Positions 51,711 to 61,334 are shown, numbered from the stretch's first letter. The stretch: 64,000 nucleotides of DNA from Vicinamibacterales bacterium (GCA_041394705.1 JAWKHS010000013.1:1-64000), one strand, 5' to 3'. The notes: generated by a model not told the origin, from the sequence alone. Numbers and translations are program-made.

Positions 51711-52457
51711 TCACGAGGCGGGCCGGTGAGCCCGGAGGAAGGACCGGATCTGCCGGATCGCCAGGGGAATCCGCTCCTTGGGCTCCTTCCACGGGAAGAG
51801 GCTCACCTCGGCGCGAGGCGCCAGCATGGCGGCTTCCATGGCCACGGCGTACGGGTGCGCGGCGATGTCGTCGGGCAGGATCAGGACCGGAGTCTGGCAG
51901 GCGCGGACGAAGTCGCGGGAGACGGTGAAGACGAAGTCGGCGTCGGTCTTGTACATCCGCGTGAGGAAGCGGTCCACCATCGCCATCGTGATCTCGGGCC
52001 GACGCTTCACCAGCTCCGGACCCCAGCCCTTCATGTTGTTGTCGTAGAAGAGCGTCGGTTGATCGGGCCGGAAGCCGCTGGGCTGCGCCAGCACGGCCGC
52101 GACCACGCGGGTCGGCGCGCGCTTCAGCAGGTTCCAGATGAACGGGCCGCCGATGCAGAAGCCCATCACCATGAACCGGTCGATGCCCAGGTGGTCCATC
52201 AATCCGAGGTGGTCGTCCGTGTAGGCGTCCCACGGGCGGTCCATCTCCAGCGGCCCCGAGGACTGTCCGTTGGCCGCGTTCCTGAGGTCCGACGCGATGC
52301 AGCGGTACTCGCCCTTGAACTCGTCCATCGGGTTGAACGGGTTGGCGAGGGCCGCGATGGTCGAGTTCAGCCCGCCGCCCGCGATCAGCAGGAGCGGAAA
52401 GCCGCGCCCCGCCTCCTCGTAGTGGATGCGGACGGGACCGCGTTCGTAGACCGGCAT
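51711..52457 (-). CDS. Alpha/beta-hydrolase fold protein with Cys at the nucleophile elbow
   Basis: This 248-residue protein begins at ATG 52457, with a textbook Shine-Dalgarno AAGGAGG just upstream. The oxyanion block LLLIAGGGLNSTIAAL and the domain core follow the alpha/beta-hydrolase fold. The nucleophile elbow reads MGFCIGGPF in place of the usual G-x-S-x-G, so cysteine replaces serine, as in dienelactone-hydrolase-type enzymes. An Asp in LILPDDIAAHP is a likely triad acid. A catalytic His is not obvious after it (AAHP is a candidate). The substrate is unknown. It ends 10 nt before the unknown gene of the ligase operon and may be its first member. Confidence 0.82.
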   Translation of the reverse strand: MPVYERGPVRIHYEEAGRGFPLLLIAGGGLNSTIAALANPFNPMDEFKGEYRCIASDLRNAANGQSSGPLEMDRPWDAYTDDHLGLMDHLGIDRFMVMGFCIGGPFIWNLLKRAPTRVVAAVLAQPSGFRPDQPTLFYDNNMKGWGPELVKRRPEITMAMVDRFLTRMYKTDADFVFTVSRDFVRACQTPVLILPDDIAAHPYAVAMEAAMLAPRAEVSLFPWKEPKERIPLAIRQIRSFLRAHRPAS

Positions 52458-52676
52458 CACACCGCCTCCTTCGCCCACCGGTCCGTCGGGGCCTTCTCGG
52501 TGCCGCGGGCGGCCAAGTACACCACCGCGCGGCTCGGCCCGACAAGCCCGGCAGCGGTCTGCCCGCCCGGCCGGCGCGCGGCCGTGGTGCCCGGAACTGC
52601 ACACCAAGGGCGGGCCGCAAGTACCTGGCGCCGCCGGGTCCGCTAATGACACCGTACGCGACGGCCGAAGCAAGAA

Positions 52677-55055
52677 GTGGCTCCACTGTCCATGGTCCCG
52701 TCGTCACAGCGCCCCCCGACCCGCCGATCCGCCGGCCGGGGGAGCCGCGGCCTCTGGGCCGGCTGGACCACGCCCTACGACCGCAACCATCCCGAGGCCG
52801 CGGCGTTCCGGTCGCTGCAGGTGCAGGCCACGCTCGCGCTGACGCCGTGGGTCGTCTACGCGAACTGGACGAACATCCTGGTGGTCGGCTGGACCTTCCG
52901 CGACGCGGTGCCCCCGTGGATGCTCGGGGCCTGGATGGCGGCGACGGCGCTCGTGTCGGCCGCCGGCATCCCTGCCTGGCGCCGGTGGAAGGCGGGGCGG
53001 TGGCCGCAGCACGTCTCCGCCAGGACGCTGACCCGGGTGTCGCGGCACGCAGCGGCGCTGGCGCTCCTGTGGGCGCTGCCCGTGGCGCTCGGCTACGGCC
53101 ATGCCGCCGCCGAGCACCGGCCGCTCCTGGTCGGCATCACCGTGGGCATGATCTGCGCCGGCGGCTTCGCGCTCTTCCCCGCGCCGCGCGCGGCGTTCGG
53201 TTACGTCTTCATCCTGTCCGGCGGCCTGGCCATCGGGTTCGCGTCGGCGGCGCAGGCGTCGCAGACGCTTCCGGCCCTCCTGCTCGTCGGCTATGCCGGC
53301 ATCGTGCTCGCGACGGTGGTCACGAGCTCGCGGCAGCTCGGCGGGCGCCTGACCGCCGAGGCCGAGAGCGCACGGCAGAAGCGCGTCGTGGACCACCTGC
53401 TCGACGACTTCCAGGAGAGCGCGCGCGACTGGCTCTGGGAGGTGGACGCCGACGGACGCCTGCAGCACGTCTCGCCGCGCCTGGTCGAGGCGCTCGAGCA
53501 GCCGGCGGACTCGCTGCTGGGCCAGCCCTTCGTGGACCTCTTCGACGAGTCCCGGGACGCCGGGGCCACGAGCGAGGGCGCGGGTCAGCTCCGGCGGGCC
53601 ATCGACCGGAGTCATGCGTTCCGGGATCTGCACGTCGCGCTCACGGCCGGAGGCCGCCGGCGCTGGTGGGCCCTCTCCGGCAAGCGGCTGCTCACCGAGG
53701 ACGGCCGGTCGCTCGGCTGGCGCGGCGTGGGGACCGATGTCACGCGCAGCCGCCAGCAGAACGCCGATCTCGTGCGCCTGGCGAACATCGACGCCCTCAC
53801 CGGCCTCGCCAACCGCCATCAGTTCAGGACGGTGCTCGGCGGCGCCGCGGGCCGCGCCTTCTCGCTCTTCTATCTCGACCTCGACGACTTCAAGGCCGTC
53901 AACGACCTGCACGGCCACCAGATGGGCGACCGCGTGCTCGCGGCCGTCGCGGCCCGCTTTCGCGGGCTCGTCAGGTCGGGCGATCTCCTGGCCCGGATCG
54001 GCGGCGACGAGTTCGCGCTGCTGTCGTGGCAGGCCACCGACGTGGAGGGCGCCTCCATCCTGGCGAGCCGCCTGATCGACGCGCTGCGCGCGCCGTTCGC
54101 GCTCGACGACATCGTGATCCGGATCGGCACGTGCGTGGGCATCGTGCTCGCAGGGCCGAACGAAGCCTCGGGCGAGGAGATGACGCGCCTGGCCGACATG
54201 GCGCTGTACGAGGCCAAGGCGCAGGGCCGCAACACCTTCATGTTCTTCCACGCATCCATGGAGGAGGCCGCGCGCCGGCGCGTGGAGCTCATCGGCGCCC
54301 TCCATGGCGCCGTCGAGCGCGGCGAGTTCGAGCTGCACTACCAGCCGTTGGTCAACCCGGCGGCCGGGACGCTGTCCGGCGCCGAGTCGCTGATTCGCTG
54401 GCGCCACCCGGACGGCGGCGTGATCCAGCCGGCGGACTTCGTGGCGCTGGCCGAGGAGAGCGGACACATCCTGCCCATCGGACGGTGGGTGCTGCGGGAG
54501 GCCTGCCGCACCGCCGCCGCGTGGCCCGAGGGACTGCGGGTGGCCGTGAACCTCTCGGCCCTGCACTTCTCGTCGCCAAGCCTCGTCGACGACGTCTGCC
54601 ACGCCCTGGACACGGCCGGCCTGGCGCCGCGACGCCTCGAACTGGAGATCACCGAGTCGCTCGTCATGCGCAACCTGACGGCGGCACGCGCGACGCTCGA
54701 CCAGCTCCGCGCGCTCGGAGTGCGCATCGCCCTGGACGACTTCGGCACCGGCTACTCGTCGCTCTCGCACCTGCGCCGCCTGCCGCTGGACACCATCAAG
54801 ATCGATGGGGCGTTCGTGCGGGACCTCGGCCACGACACGCAGGCCCTCGCGGTCGTCCGCGCCGCCGTGGGCCTGGCACAGGCCCTCCACATGACGGTGA
54901 CGGCCGAAGGCGTGGAGACCACGGCGCAGTTCGAGGTGCTGAAGCGTCTCGGCATCGACGATGCCCAGGGCTTCCTCCTGGCGCGGCCGATGCCGTCGGG
55001 TGCGTTCCAGGCGCTGGCGGCGGACTGGGGGCTGGACCGCGCGGCGGCCGGCTAG
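52677..55055 (+). CDS. Membrane GGDEF/EAL protein with PAS domain
   Basis: This 792-residue c-di-GMP enzyme has five to six hydrophobic segments in residues 45-225, a PAS domain (about 245-360), a GGDEF domain (about 365-530) and an EAL domain (about 540-785). The cyclase motif is intact (RIGGDEFALL). The EAL signature reads AESLIRWRHP, with Ser for Ala; other phosphodiesterase landmarks are kept (NLSALHF, LEITES, DDFGTGYSSLSHL, KIDGAFVRDL, AEGVET, QGFLLARPM). Both synthesis and degradation are possible. The GTG at 52677 was used as start; an ATG at 52692 is equally possible and neither has a convincing ribosome-binding site. It stands alone. Confidence 0.9.
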   Translation: MAPLSMVPSSQRPPTRRSAGRGSRGLWAGWTTPYDRNHPEAAAFRSLQVQATLALTPWVVYANWTNILVVGWTFRDAVPPWMLGAWMAATALVSAAGIPAWRRWKAGRWPQHVSARTLTRVSRHAAALALLWALPVALGYGHAAAEHRPLLVGITVGMICAGGFALFPAPRAAFGYVFILSGGLAIGFASAAQASQTLPALLLVGYAGIVLATVVTSSRQLGGRLTAEAESARQKRVVDHLLDDFQESARDWLWEVDADGRLQHVSPRLVEALEQPADSLLGQPFVDLFDESRDAGATSEGAGQLRRAIDRSHAFRDLHVALTAGGRRRWWALSGKRLLTEDGRSLGWRGVGTDVTRSRQQNADLVRLANIDALTGLANRHQFRTVLGGAAGRAFSLFYLDLDDFKAVNDLHGHQMGDRVLAAVAARFRGLVRSGDLLARIGGDEFALLSWQATDVEGASILASRLIDALRAPFALDDIVIRIGTCVGIVLAGPNEASGEEMTRLADMALYEAKAQGRNTFMFFHASMEEAARRRVELIGALHGAVERGEFELHYQPLVNPAAGTLSGAESLIRWRHPDGGVIQPADFVALAEESGHILPIGRWVLREACRTAAAWPEGLRVAVNLSALHFSSPSLVDDVCHALDTAGLAPRRLELEITESLVMRNLTAARATLDQLRALGVRIALDDFGTGYSSLSHLRRLPLDTIKIDGAFVRDLGHDTQALAVVRAAVGLAQALHMTVTAEGVETTAQFEVLKRLGIDDAQGFLLARPMPSGAFQALAADWGLDRAAAG

Positions 55056-55283
55056 ACATTCGGGCGTGCGGCTGGTCGGCAACCGGAGCCCGCGCGCGAA
55101 GAGCCGCGGCGCGGCCTGGAATTCCCCGGGGGCCCTGCCGGCGGCCGCGCCGCTCCCACGGGCCGGGCACAGACCCGGGCGTTCCAGCTGAGCCTTCGTG
55201 GCACGCTAGTCGCTAGCTGCCGGATATGGGTTCCCGGCGGGGGTCCTGCGGGACGGCTGCGAACCCGGAAAGGGGCGTGCCCC

Positions 55284-55850
55284 ATGCGCGCCAGCTCCGC
55301 ACAGATGTCGATCGTCCTCGTCCTGCTCTTCCTGGGGCTCGCGGCTCCGTCCGCCCAGGCGCAGGACACCGTCACCGTCATGGCGATCCTGAACGGCGGG
55401 GACGTCGCCCCCGCGCCGATCCTCACCGGCGCCTGGGCCCTCGCCGAGCTCACCGTGGACTTCGGCAAGGGCGAGATCACCGTCTCCGTGGATGCGTTCA
55501 ACCTGCCGACCGCCATCACGGACGCCCACGTCCACATCGGGTCGCCGGGCATGGTCGGGCCGGTGCTCTTCGACCTCCCGCCCGCGAACCATCTGGCGGG
55601 CGACCTCTCGCTGACCGGCGTCGTGAGCGCGGCGAACCTCAAGACCGACGCCAGCCTCGGCGTCCGGGATCTCGAAGACGCGCTCGAATCGGTGATCGGA
55701 CTCGCGACCTACGTCGATGTCCATACCGAAGGGCACGGCGACGGCGAGGTTCGGGGCTGGCTCACGCCCGTGTCCGCCGGCGACGCGGTGGCCCTGGCAC
55801 TGCGCCGCGAGGCGGTGCGGATGCGTCACCTGCGCCTGCAGCGCCGGTAG
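55284..55850 (+). CDS. Exported CHRD-domain protein
   Basis: This 188-residue protein has a signal peptide (about 1-26, AQAQ). Most of it is one CHRD (chordin-like) domain: an Ig-like beta unit with AHVHIGSPGMVGPVLFDLP in the centre and YVDVHTEGHGDGEVRGWL near the end, the conserved H-x-H and the N/E-x-H-T positions of the family. CHRD proteins in bacteria are secreted and their roles are poorly known. The 228 bp upstream (55056-55283) hold no gene and no obvious structure. The start is ATG 55284, with GGGGCG nearby. Confidence 0.8.
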   Translation: MRASSAQMSIVLVLLFLGLAAPSAQAQDTVTVMAILNGGDVAPAPILTGAWALAELTVDFGKGEITVSVDAFNLPTAITDAHVHIGSPGMVGPVLFDLPPANHLAGDLSLTGVVSAANLKTDASLGVRDLEDALESVIGLATYVDVHTEGHGDGEVRGWLTPVSAGDAVALALRREAVRMRHLRLQRR

Positions 55851-55881
55851 GTTCGGCCGGCGGGTCACGGCGCGTCCGGTC

Positions 55882-55887
55882 GATAAT
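55882..55887 (+). promoter_or_regulatory. Candidate -10 element (GATAAT), leaderless start
   Basis: GATAAT ends 6 nt before GTG 55894. No ribosome-binding site is present. The ATG at 55886 overlapping the hexamer is in another frame. Confidence 0.4.
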
Positions 55888-55893
55888 GCGACC

Positions 55894-56832
55894 GTGCGCG
55901 CGATCGCCCTGGCCGTGGCCGCCGTCCTCCTCGCCGCCGGCCCGGTGGGCCGCTCACCCGTGCTGTCGGCGCAGGAGCCGTGGTGGAAGGCGCTGCCTCG
56001 GCCGGTGTATGGCGAACTCGAACGGGTTCGGGTCGACTCGCCCTGGTTCGAGGTGTACCGGGTCGCGCCCGGCACGACGGCCCTCTACGAGCCCGGCCAC
56101 TGGCAGGAAGCCATCTCGTACCTGATCGAAGGTCGCGACCGGGCCATCCTGTTCGACACCGGCCTGGGCATCGGCGACATCAAGGCCGTGGTGGATCAGC
56201 TGACGTCGCTCCCGGTGCTCGTCGTGAACTCCCACGAGCACTTCGATCACATCGGCGGGGACCGGCAGTTCGACGAGGTCGCCGTGGCCGACAGCTCCGC
56301 GGCCCTCGCCAGGCTGGCGCGCGGCACCGGGAGCCTGGCCGGCGAGATCACGGCCGAGACCGTCTGGAAGCCCCTGCCGCCGGGCTTCGACCGGACGACG
56401 TACCGCACGCCGCCAATCCACCCCACCCGGCGCCTCCGCGACGGCGAGCGGCTCGACCTGGGCGGCCGCACGCTCGAGGTCCTCCTCACGCCCGGCCACA
56501 CACCCGGCAGCCTCAGCCTGCTCGACCGGGAGCGGCGGCTCCTGTTCACGGGCGACACGCTGTATCCGGCCGAGTTGTACGCCTACGCGCCCGAGGCGGA
56601 CATGGCCGACTACCAGCGGTCGGCCGCGCGCCTCGGCGCGCTCGCCTCGGCGGTGGACGTCGTGTGCCCGGGCCACAACGAGGCACGGGTGCCCGTGTCG
56701 CTGCTGGTCCGCTTCGCCCGGGCGTTCGCGGCCATCGGCCGCGGCGAGGTGCAGCCGACGCCTGAGCGTCCCGGCGTCGTCCGCTACGAGTCCGACGGCA
56801 TCGTGGTGCTGGCGCGCGAGCCCAAGCCCTGA
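55894..56832 (+). CDS. Exported metallo-beta-lactamase-fold hydrolase
   Basis: This is a 312-residue protein with a signal peptide (about 1-27, LSAQEP) and an MBL-fold domain. The di-zinc motif is NSHEHFDHIGG (H-x-H-x-D-H). LLTPGHTPGSLSLLD supplies the next His, FTGDTLYP the bridging Asp, and VVCPGHNE the final His, so all metal ligands are present. The substrate cannot be named: beta-lactamase, glyoxalase II-like and lactonase activities share this fold; the export and GDTLYPAELYAY insert suggest a periplasmic hydrolase. Its end overlaps the convergent glycosyltransferase gene by 49 nt. Confidence 0.87.
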   Translation: MRAIALAVAAVLLAAGPVGRSPVLSAQEPWWKALPRPVYGELERVRVDSPWFEVYRVAPGTTALYEPGHWQEAISYLIEGRDRAILFDTGLGIGDIKAVVDQLTSLPVLVVNSHEHFDHIGGDRQFDEVAVADSSAALARLARGTGSLAGEITAETVWKPLPPGFDRTTYRTPPIHPTRRLRDGERLDLGGRTLEVLLTPGHTPGSLSLLDRERRLLFTGDTLYPAELYAYAPEADMADYQRSAARLGALASAVDVVCPGHNEARVPVSLLVRFARAFAAIGRGEVQPTPERPGVVRYESDGIVVLAREPKP

Positions 56833-57560
56833 CGGGCGGGATCCGCGCCCGCGCCGGTGCCGGCGGCGCGCGCCGCGCCGGCCCGCCACCGCCGGAGGAG
56901 ATGCCGGACGTCCGCGGCCTTGATGTACCACCACGCCAGGAACGGACGGTGGATGTCGAAGGCGATCGGCCGGCCGAGCACGCGTTTGCGCACGCGGACG
57001 AGGGGACCGAGCCGGTTGTAGGCGGCGATCGTGCGCCGCACCACCACGGTGCGGGCGGGGCCGAAGTGCGCGAAGCACCGGCTCCAGAAGTAGCGATCGC
57101 GCAGGTAGCGGTCGCTCCACGCCCACCGCACCGTCCGGAGCACGCCGTGGTGGCAGATGACGGCGCCCGCATCGAGACGGGTCAAGGCCGGGTCGGTGGT
57201 GGGCATCCGCGCCGGGAGGACGTCGCTGGCGCCGACGATCATGCCCACGAAGCCTCGCGCGCTGTATTCCCGGTAGACGCGATACATCTCGTCCAGGCAG
57301 ACCGTGTCGTCGTCGAGAAGGTAGAAGTACCCGTCGGCAATCGCGTCGAAGGCGGTGTTGCGCTTCGCGACGATGTCCGCGTCGTCGCAGTCCACCTCGT
57401 GGATTCGCACACGCGGGTCGCCCGCGATCCAGGCGTGATCCAGCGGCGGCCGCCGCGAGGTCTTCACCACGTGCCAGACCACGTCCGGGTGCGGCGGCAG
57501 CGACGCGTACACCTGGTCGAGCAGGTGATAGCGATAAAGGGGCGTGACGATGTGGAGCAT
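56784..57560 (-). CDS. Glycosyltransferase-like protein (GT-A type)
   Basis: This 258-residue protein starts as a nucleotide-sugar transferase (MLHIVTPLYRYHLLDQVY). It carries a D-x-D-like cluster FYLLDDDTV (about residue 93), preceded by KRNTAFDAI, the region that usually contacts the nucleotide. The end is basic and low-complexity. It probably transfers a sugar to a surface glycan. It follows a NeuD-like acyltransferase gene by only 4 nt, and such pairs occur in glycan or exopolysaccharide synthesis. Its 3' end overlaps the metallo-beta-lactamase-fold gene on the other strand by 49 nt. Confidence 0.75.
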   Translation of the reverse strand: MLHIVTPLYRYHLLDQVYASLPPHPDVVWHVVKTSRRPPLDHAWIAGDPRVRIHEVDCDDADIVAKRNTAFDAIADGYFYLLDDDTVCLDEMYRVYREYSARGFVGMIVGASDVLPARMPTTDPALTRLDAGAVICHHGVLRTVRWAWSDRYLRDRYFWSRCFAHFGPARTVVVRRTIAAYNRLGPLVRVRKRVLGRPIAFDIHRPFLAWWYIKAADVRHLLRRWRAGAARAAGTGAGADPARQGLGSRASTTMPSDS

Positions 57561-57564
57561 CGCC

Positions 57565-58233
57565 TCAGGACACGGCCGCGGCGCCGGCCGCGGCGCGCGC
57601 ACGGACGACGCGGCAGGGGTTGCCGCGCGCGACGACGCCGCCCGGCAGATCGCGGGTGACCACCGCCCCGGCGCACACCACCGTGCCCGGGCCGATCGTG
57701 ATGCCGTCCACGACGTTGGCCCCCATGCCGATGAGGGTGCCCGCGCCGATCGTGGTGTAGCCGGCGACGTTCGCGCCAGGGTTCACGGTCACGAACTCGC
57801 CGAGCCGGGCGTGGTGGCCGATGGAAACGTGGCGGTTCAGCGAGACGAACCGATCGAGCACCGCGTGGGCGGCCACCGACACCAGGCTGTTGACGTGGAC
57901 GCCGGGCCCGAGGCTCGACGTGGACGAGATGGCGGCGGACGCGTGCACGATCGTCGTGAAGCGCAGCGCCCGTGGCGCGAACAGGTCGTGGACGGCGCGC
58001 TTGCTCTCCGGCTGGTTGACGCCGAGGAACGCGTCGGCCGGGCCGCCCGCCTCGGGCCAGCCCTCGGCAATCGCGATCTGGAACCGGGGATTCGCGAACG
58101 GCTGGAGCCCGGTCCGCGCCAGGTTGTTCACGACGTCGATGCGCGGAAAGCGCCCGCGCGACTCGAGGTTGTCGAGGATCATCGTGAGCGTCGGCTCGCT
58201 CAGCCCCAGCACGATCAGGCGTCCGTCGCTCAT
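57565..58233 (-). CDS. Sugar O-/N-acyltransferase, NeuD/PglD-like left-handed beta helix
   Basis: The product has 222 residues. The N-terminal ~85 residues form the small Rossmann-like domain of NeuD/PglD proteins (RLIVLGLSEPTLTMILDNL), and the rest is a left-handed beta helix of hexapeptide repeats. The recurring I/V-G pattern is seen in LGPGVHVNSLVSVAAHAVLD, GEFVTVNPGANVAGYTTIGAGTLIGMGANV and DGITIGPGTVV. A catalytic His is likely in HVSIGHHARLG. It would acetylate an amino sugar, or an equivalent, of a surface glycan. It is the first gene of a pair with the glycosyltransferase. Confidence 0.85.
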   Translation of the reverse strand: MSDGRLIVLGLSEPTLTMILDNLESRGRFPRIDVVNNLARTGLQPFANPRFQIAIAEGWPEAGGPADAFLGVNQPESKRAVHDLFAPRALRFTTIVHASAAISSTSSLGPGVHVNSLVSVAAHAVLDRFVSLNRHVSIGHHARLGEFVTVNPGANVAGYTTIGAGTLIGMGANVVDGITIGPGTVVCAGAVVTRDLPGGVVARGNPCRVVRARAAAGAAAVS

Positions 58234-58390
58234 TTCGGGGGAGGGGCCGCCGCTGGCGGCCGCGCGCGACACACTAGCACAGGGCCCGAGGGCCGCGCCC
58301 GATCCGCCACGACCGGCGTCCGATCGGCTTGACCGTGGCGCCCCGCGGTGCCAGCATCCGGCACGCATGCCCCTCGAGAGACACGTCCCG

Positions 58391-60151
58391 ATGACCCGAC
58401 CCGGGGAGCGCCGCGGCCGCGCGGCGGTCCTGGCGATGATCGCCGCCGCGGCCATCGGCTGTACCCGGCCGGCGGCTCCCGCGCCGCCGCCGTCGTTCGA
58501 CGCCTACGTCGACCGCTGGCTCGACGAGTTCGCGCGGATGCAGCCGTCGATCGCGGCCGGCAACGGCCTGCACGCCTACGACGCCACGCTGGAGGACTTC
58601 AGCGCGGACGGGATCGCGGCCCAGGTGGCGGCGTGGAAGTCGCTGCGCACGGAGCTCCAGGCGATCCCCACCGAGGGACTCACGCGGGACCAGCAGGTGG
58701 ACCACCGGATCCTGGGCGGGCTCATCGACGCGTGGCTGCTGGATCTCGAGACCGCGCGGAGCTGGACGAAGAACCTGATGGTCTACGCGTCGGCGGTGTC
58801 CTCGGGCGTCCACAACCTGATGACGATGGAGTCCGCGCCCGCCGCCGTTCGTGCCGAGCGCATCATCGCCAAGCTGCGCGGCGTGCCGGGGCTGCTCGCC
58901 GCGGCCGACGCCAATCTCACCGACCCGCCGCGCGTCATGACCGAACGCGGCCTGCGCATGATCCGGGGCGCCGCCGGCATGCTCCGCGACGACGTGCCCC
59001 TGGCCTTCGCGACCCTCGACGACGAGACGCTGAAGAAGTCGCTGCTCGCCGCCGCCACGGCCACCGCCACCGCCCTGGACGAGTTCGCGACGCGGTTCGA
59101 GACGGCGCGCCTGCCCTCGGCCAACGGCAGCTATGCAGTGGGCCGCGAGACGCTCGAGGCCCGGTACCGGGCCGAGGAGCTGATCGACCTCCCGGCCTCC
59201 GAGCTCCTGGCCATCGGCGAGCGTGAACTGGACCGCGCCGAGACCGCGTTCACCTCCGCCGCCAAGGCCGTCGACCCGGCGCGATCCGCCCAGGACGTGT
59301 GGAGAGACATCCTGAAGGACCACCCCGCGCGCGGGCAGCTCGTGGCCGCGGCGCAGCGTGCCGTGGACGCGCTGCAGGCGTTCGTCGTCGAGAAGCACCT
59401 CGCCACGATTCCAGACGCCGAGCCGGTCGTGGTGGCGGCCGCGCCGCCGTACGACCTGGGCCTGGCGTCCATGCACTCGTCGCCGCCGCTCGAAGCCACA
59501 CCGGTGAAGAGCTACTTCTACATCACCGACGCCCAGGCCTCCTGGGACGCGGCCAGGCAGAACGCGTGGCTCGAGCGCTTCAACGTCGCGTCGCTGGCCA
59601 TCACGACGGCGCACGAGGTGATGCCCGGCCACTACCTCCACAGCCTGTTCATGCGGAAGACGCCCGGCAAGGTGCGCCGCATCTGGATCGGGCTCAACCC
59701 GTTCCCGCAGCCGTCGTCGGGCCAGGACGGCTGGGCGCACTACGCCGAGCAGCTCGTCGTGGACGAGGGGTTCATGGACGGCGACCCGCGCTACCGCATG
59801 GGCCAGCTCTCGGAAGCGATGACCCGGATCTGCCGGCTCATCTCCGGCATCCGGCTCCACACGGGCGAGTGGACGGTGGACCAGGCCGCTGCCTTCTTCG
59901 AGGAGAAGGCGCACCTGCCCGCGCCGGCGGCGCGCCAGGAAGCCGAGCGCGGCACCTACGACCCCACCTACGGCGGCTACTTCCTGGGCAAGATGGCTGC
60001 GCTGAAGCTGCGCGAGGACGTCCGCGCCAAGGAGGGCGCGGCGTTCGACCTCCGCCGCTTCCACGAGCGGGTGATGACCGACGGCATCGCGCCGTGGTGG
60101 GCGCACCGGCAGCTGTTGCTGCCGGGCGACATCTCACCCGTGCTGCAGTAG
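58391..60151 (+). CDS. DUF885-family lipoprotein, probable metallopeptidase
   Basis: This 586-residue protein has a lipoprotein signal (MIAAAAIGC, lipobox Cys about residue 22) and would be anchored in the membrane facing the periplasm. The DUF885 family carries an H-E-x-x-x-G-H motif; here it is H408-E409-VMPG-H414 in TAHEVMPGHYLHSLF, with a downstream GWAHYAEQLVVDEGF whose Glu is the likely third ligand. The family is related to M32-like carboxypeptidases. The ATG at 58391 puts the lipobox at the right distance; an earlier in-frame ATG at 58367 would add eight residues. It stands alone. Confidence 0.85.
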   Translation: MTRPGERRGRAAVLAMIAAAAIGCTRPAAPAPPPSFDAYVDRWLDEFARMQPSIAAGNGLHAYDATLEDFSADGIAAQVAAWKSLRTELQAIPTEGLTRDQQVDHRILGGLIDAWLLDLETARSWTKNLMVYASAVSSGVHNLMTMESAPAAVRAERIIAKLRGVPGLLAAADANLTDPPRVMTERGLRMIRGAAGMLRDDVPLAFATLDDETLKKSLLAAATATATALDEFATRFETARLPSANGSYAVGRETLEARYRAEELIDLPASELLAIGERELDRAETAFTSAAKAVDPARSAQDVWRDILKDHPARGQLVAAAQRAVDALQAFVVEKHLATIPDAEPVVVAAAPPYDLGLASMHSSPPLEATPVKSYFYITDAQASWDAARQNAWLERFNVASLAITTAHEVMPGHYLHSLFMRKTPGKVRRIWIGLNPFPQPSSGQDGWAHYAEQLVVDEGFMDGDPRYRMGQLSEAMTRICRLISGIRLHTGEWTVDQAAAFFEEKAHLPAPAARQEAERGTYDPTYGGYFLGKMAALKLREDVRAKEGAAFDLRRFHERVMTDGIAPWWAHRQLLLPGDISPVLQ

Positions 60152-60158
60152 CGGCCGG

Positions 60159-61334
60159 TCAGGCCATCACGCCCGGCCGGTCGTCCTCGAGGACGTGGAC
60201 GCGGGCGTCGCCGGCCTCCAGCATGGTCACGAACGCCCGCACGAGGTCGGGATCGAACTCCGTGCCGGCCCTGGCCGCGAGGTACTCGAGCGTCTTCGCT
60301 GCCGGCCAGGCGTCGCGGTAGGGCCGATTCGTCCTGAGCGCGTCATACACGTCGCAGACGTGGACGAGGCGGCTGGCAATGGCGCAGTCGCGGCGGAAGT
60401 GCGTCTGCGGGTATCCGCCGCCGTCCAGCATGATGTGGTGCTCGTAGGCCACGACGGCGGCAACCTCGAGGTCGCCGTCGCTCTGGACCAGGATGCGCGC
60501 GCCGTCCACGGGATGGGCCCGCATGATGCGCACCTCGTCCTCGGTCAACCGGCCGGGCTTCGTGAGGACGTCGAGCGGGATCCGGATCTTGCCGATGTCG
60601 TGCAGCAGGCCGGCGACGCCGAAGGCGCGGACGTCGCGGGCGCTGCACCCGAGGGCCTCGGCCAGTCCCATCGCCAGGACCGCCACGTTGAGGGAATGCG
60701 TGGTCGTGTACTGGTCGAACGCCTTCAGCTGGAGCAGCGGCAGCACGATCCGGCGATCGCCGTGCATGGCGACCGAGAGCGAACGGACGACCGCCTCGGC
60801 TTCGATCAGGGGCACTTCGCCCCGGTGCTGGACCTGGTGCTGGAGCCAGCGGAGCGTGTCCGCCTCCTCGCCGAGCGTGAGCTCCAGCGTGGTGGAGGGC
60901 AGGTCCAGGGCCGCGGACTCGCTGTCCGCCGGTCCCTGCAGACCCACGGCGCCGAACCGGATCCCCAGCGTGCGCATCTCACGGTTCTCGGCCGTGCGTG
61001 ACGGCTCCTCGGACACCCGCGCCAGGACCTCGTCGAGGAAGCCGTCGAACTCCTCGCGCGAGACGCGGCGCTGGACCTCCACCCGCTGGATGCCGTGCTG
61101 GGCCAGGCGCCGGCCCCACTCCCACGCCTTCAACTCGCGCAGCGGCTCGCGGCCGAAGACCACTTCCTCCTCGAGGAACGTGAACGACGGCGACGGCACG
61201 GCCGCCGCCAGCGCATCCAGCGCCTCGTACGCCTCGTCCACCGCCCGCTCGCGCGCCGGGTGGCCGTGCGGATACAGCCCCATGATCGAGGCCGCGTGCG
61301 CGAACGCGTGCAGGAACCGGATCGGATCGCTCAT
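60159..61334 (-). CDS. HD-GYP domain protein with N-terminal YPxGHP domain
   Basis: This 391-residue protein has an N-terminal domain (about 1-115) containing GLYPHGHPARERAVDEA. An HD-GYP domain (about 210-370) has THSLNVAVLA, LLHDIGKIRIP (the HD pair), EHHIMLDGGGYP (complete GYP) and HVCDVYDALRTNRPYR. It is a probable c-di-GMP phosphodiesterase with all metal ligands present. No receiver domain exists; the input must come through the N-terminal domain, which also occurs at the start of the HEAT-repeat protein encoded just upstream. The ATG overlaps that gene's stop (ATGA). Confidence 0.9.
   Translation of the reverse strand: MSDPIRFLHAFAHAASIMGLYPHGHPARERAVDEAYEALDALAAAVPSPSFTFLEEEVVFGREPLRELKAWEWGRRLAQHGIQRVEVQRRVSREEFDGFLDEVLARVSEEPSRTAENREMRTLGIRFGAVGLQGPADSESAALDLPSTTLELTLGEEADTLRWLQHQVQHRGEVPLIEAEAVVRSLSVAMHGDRRIVLPLLQLKAFDQYTTTHSLNVAVLAMGLAEALGCSARDVRAFGVAGLLHDIGKIRIPLDVLTKPGRLTEDEVRIMRAHPVDGARILVQSDGDLEVAAVVAYEHHIMLDGGGYPQTHFRRDCAIASRLVHVCDVYDALRTNRPYRDAWPAAKTLEYLAARAGTEFDPDLVRAFVTMLEAGDARVHVLEDDRPGVMA

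Noticed and set aside
55056..55283. 228-bp gap before the CHRD gene examined for an RNA gene or riboswitch
   Set aside because: No convincing structure, T-run or conserved motif was seen.
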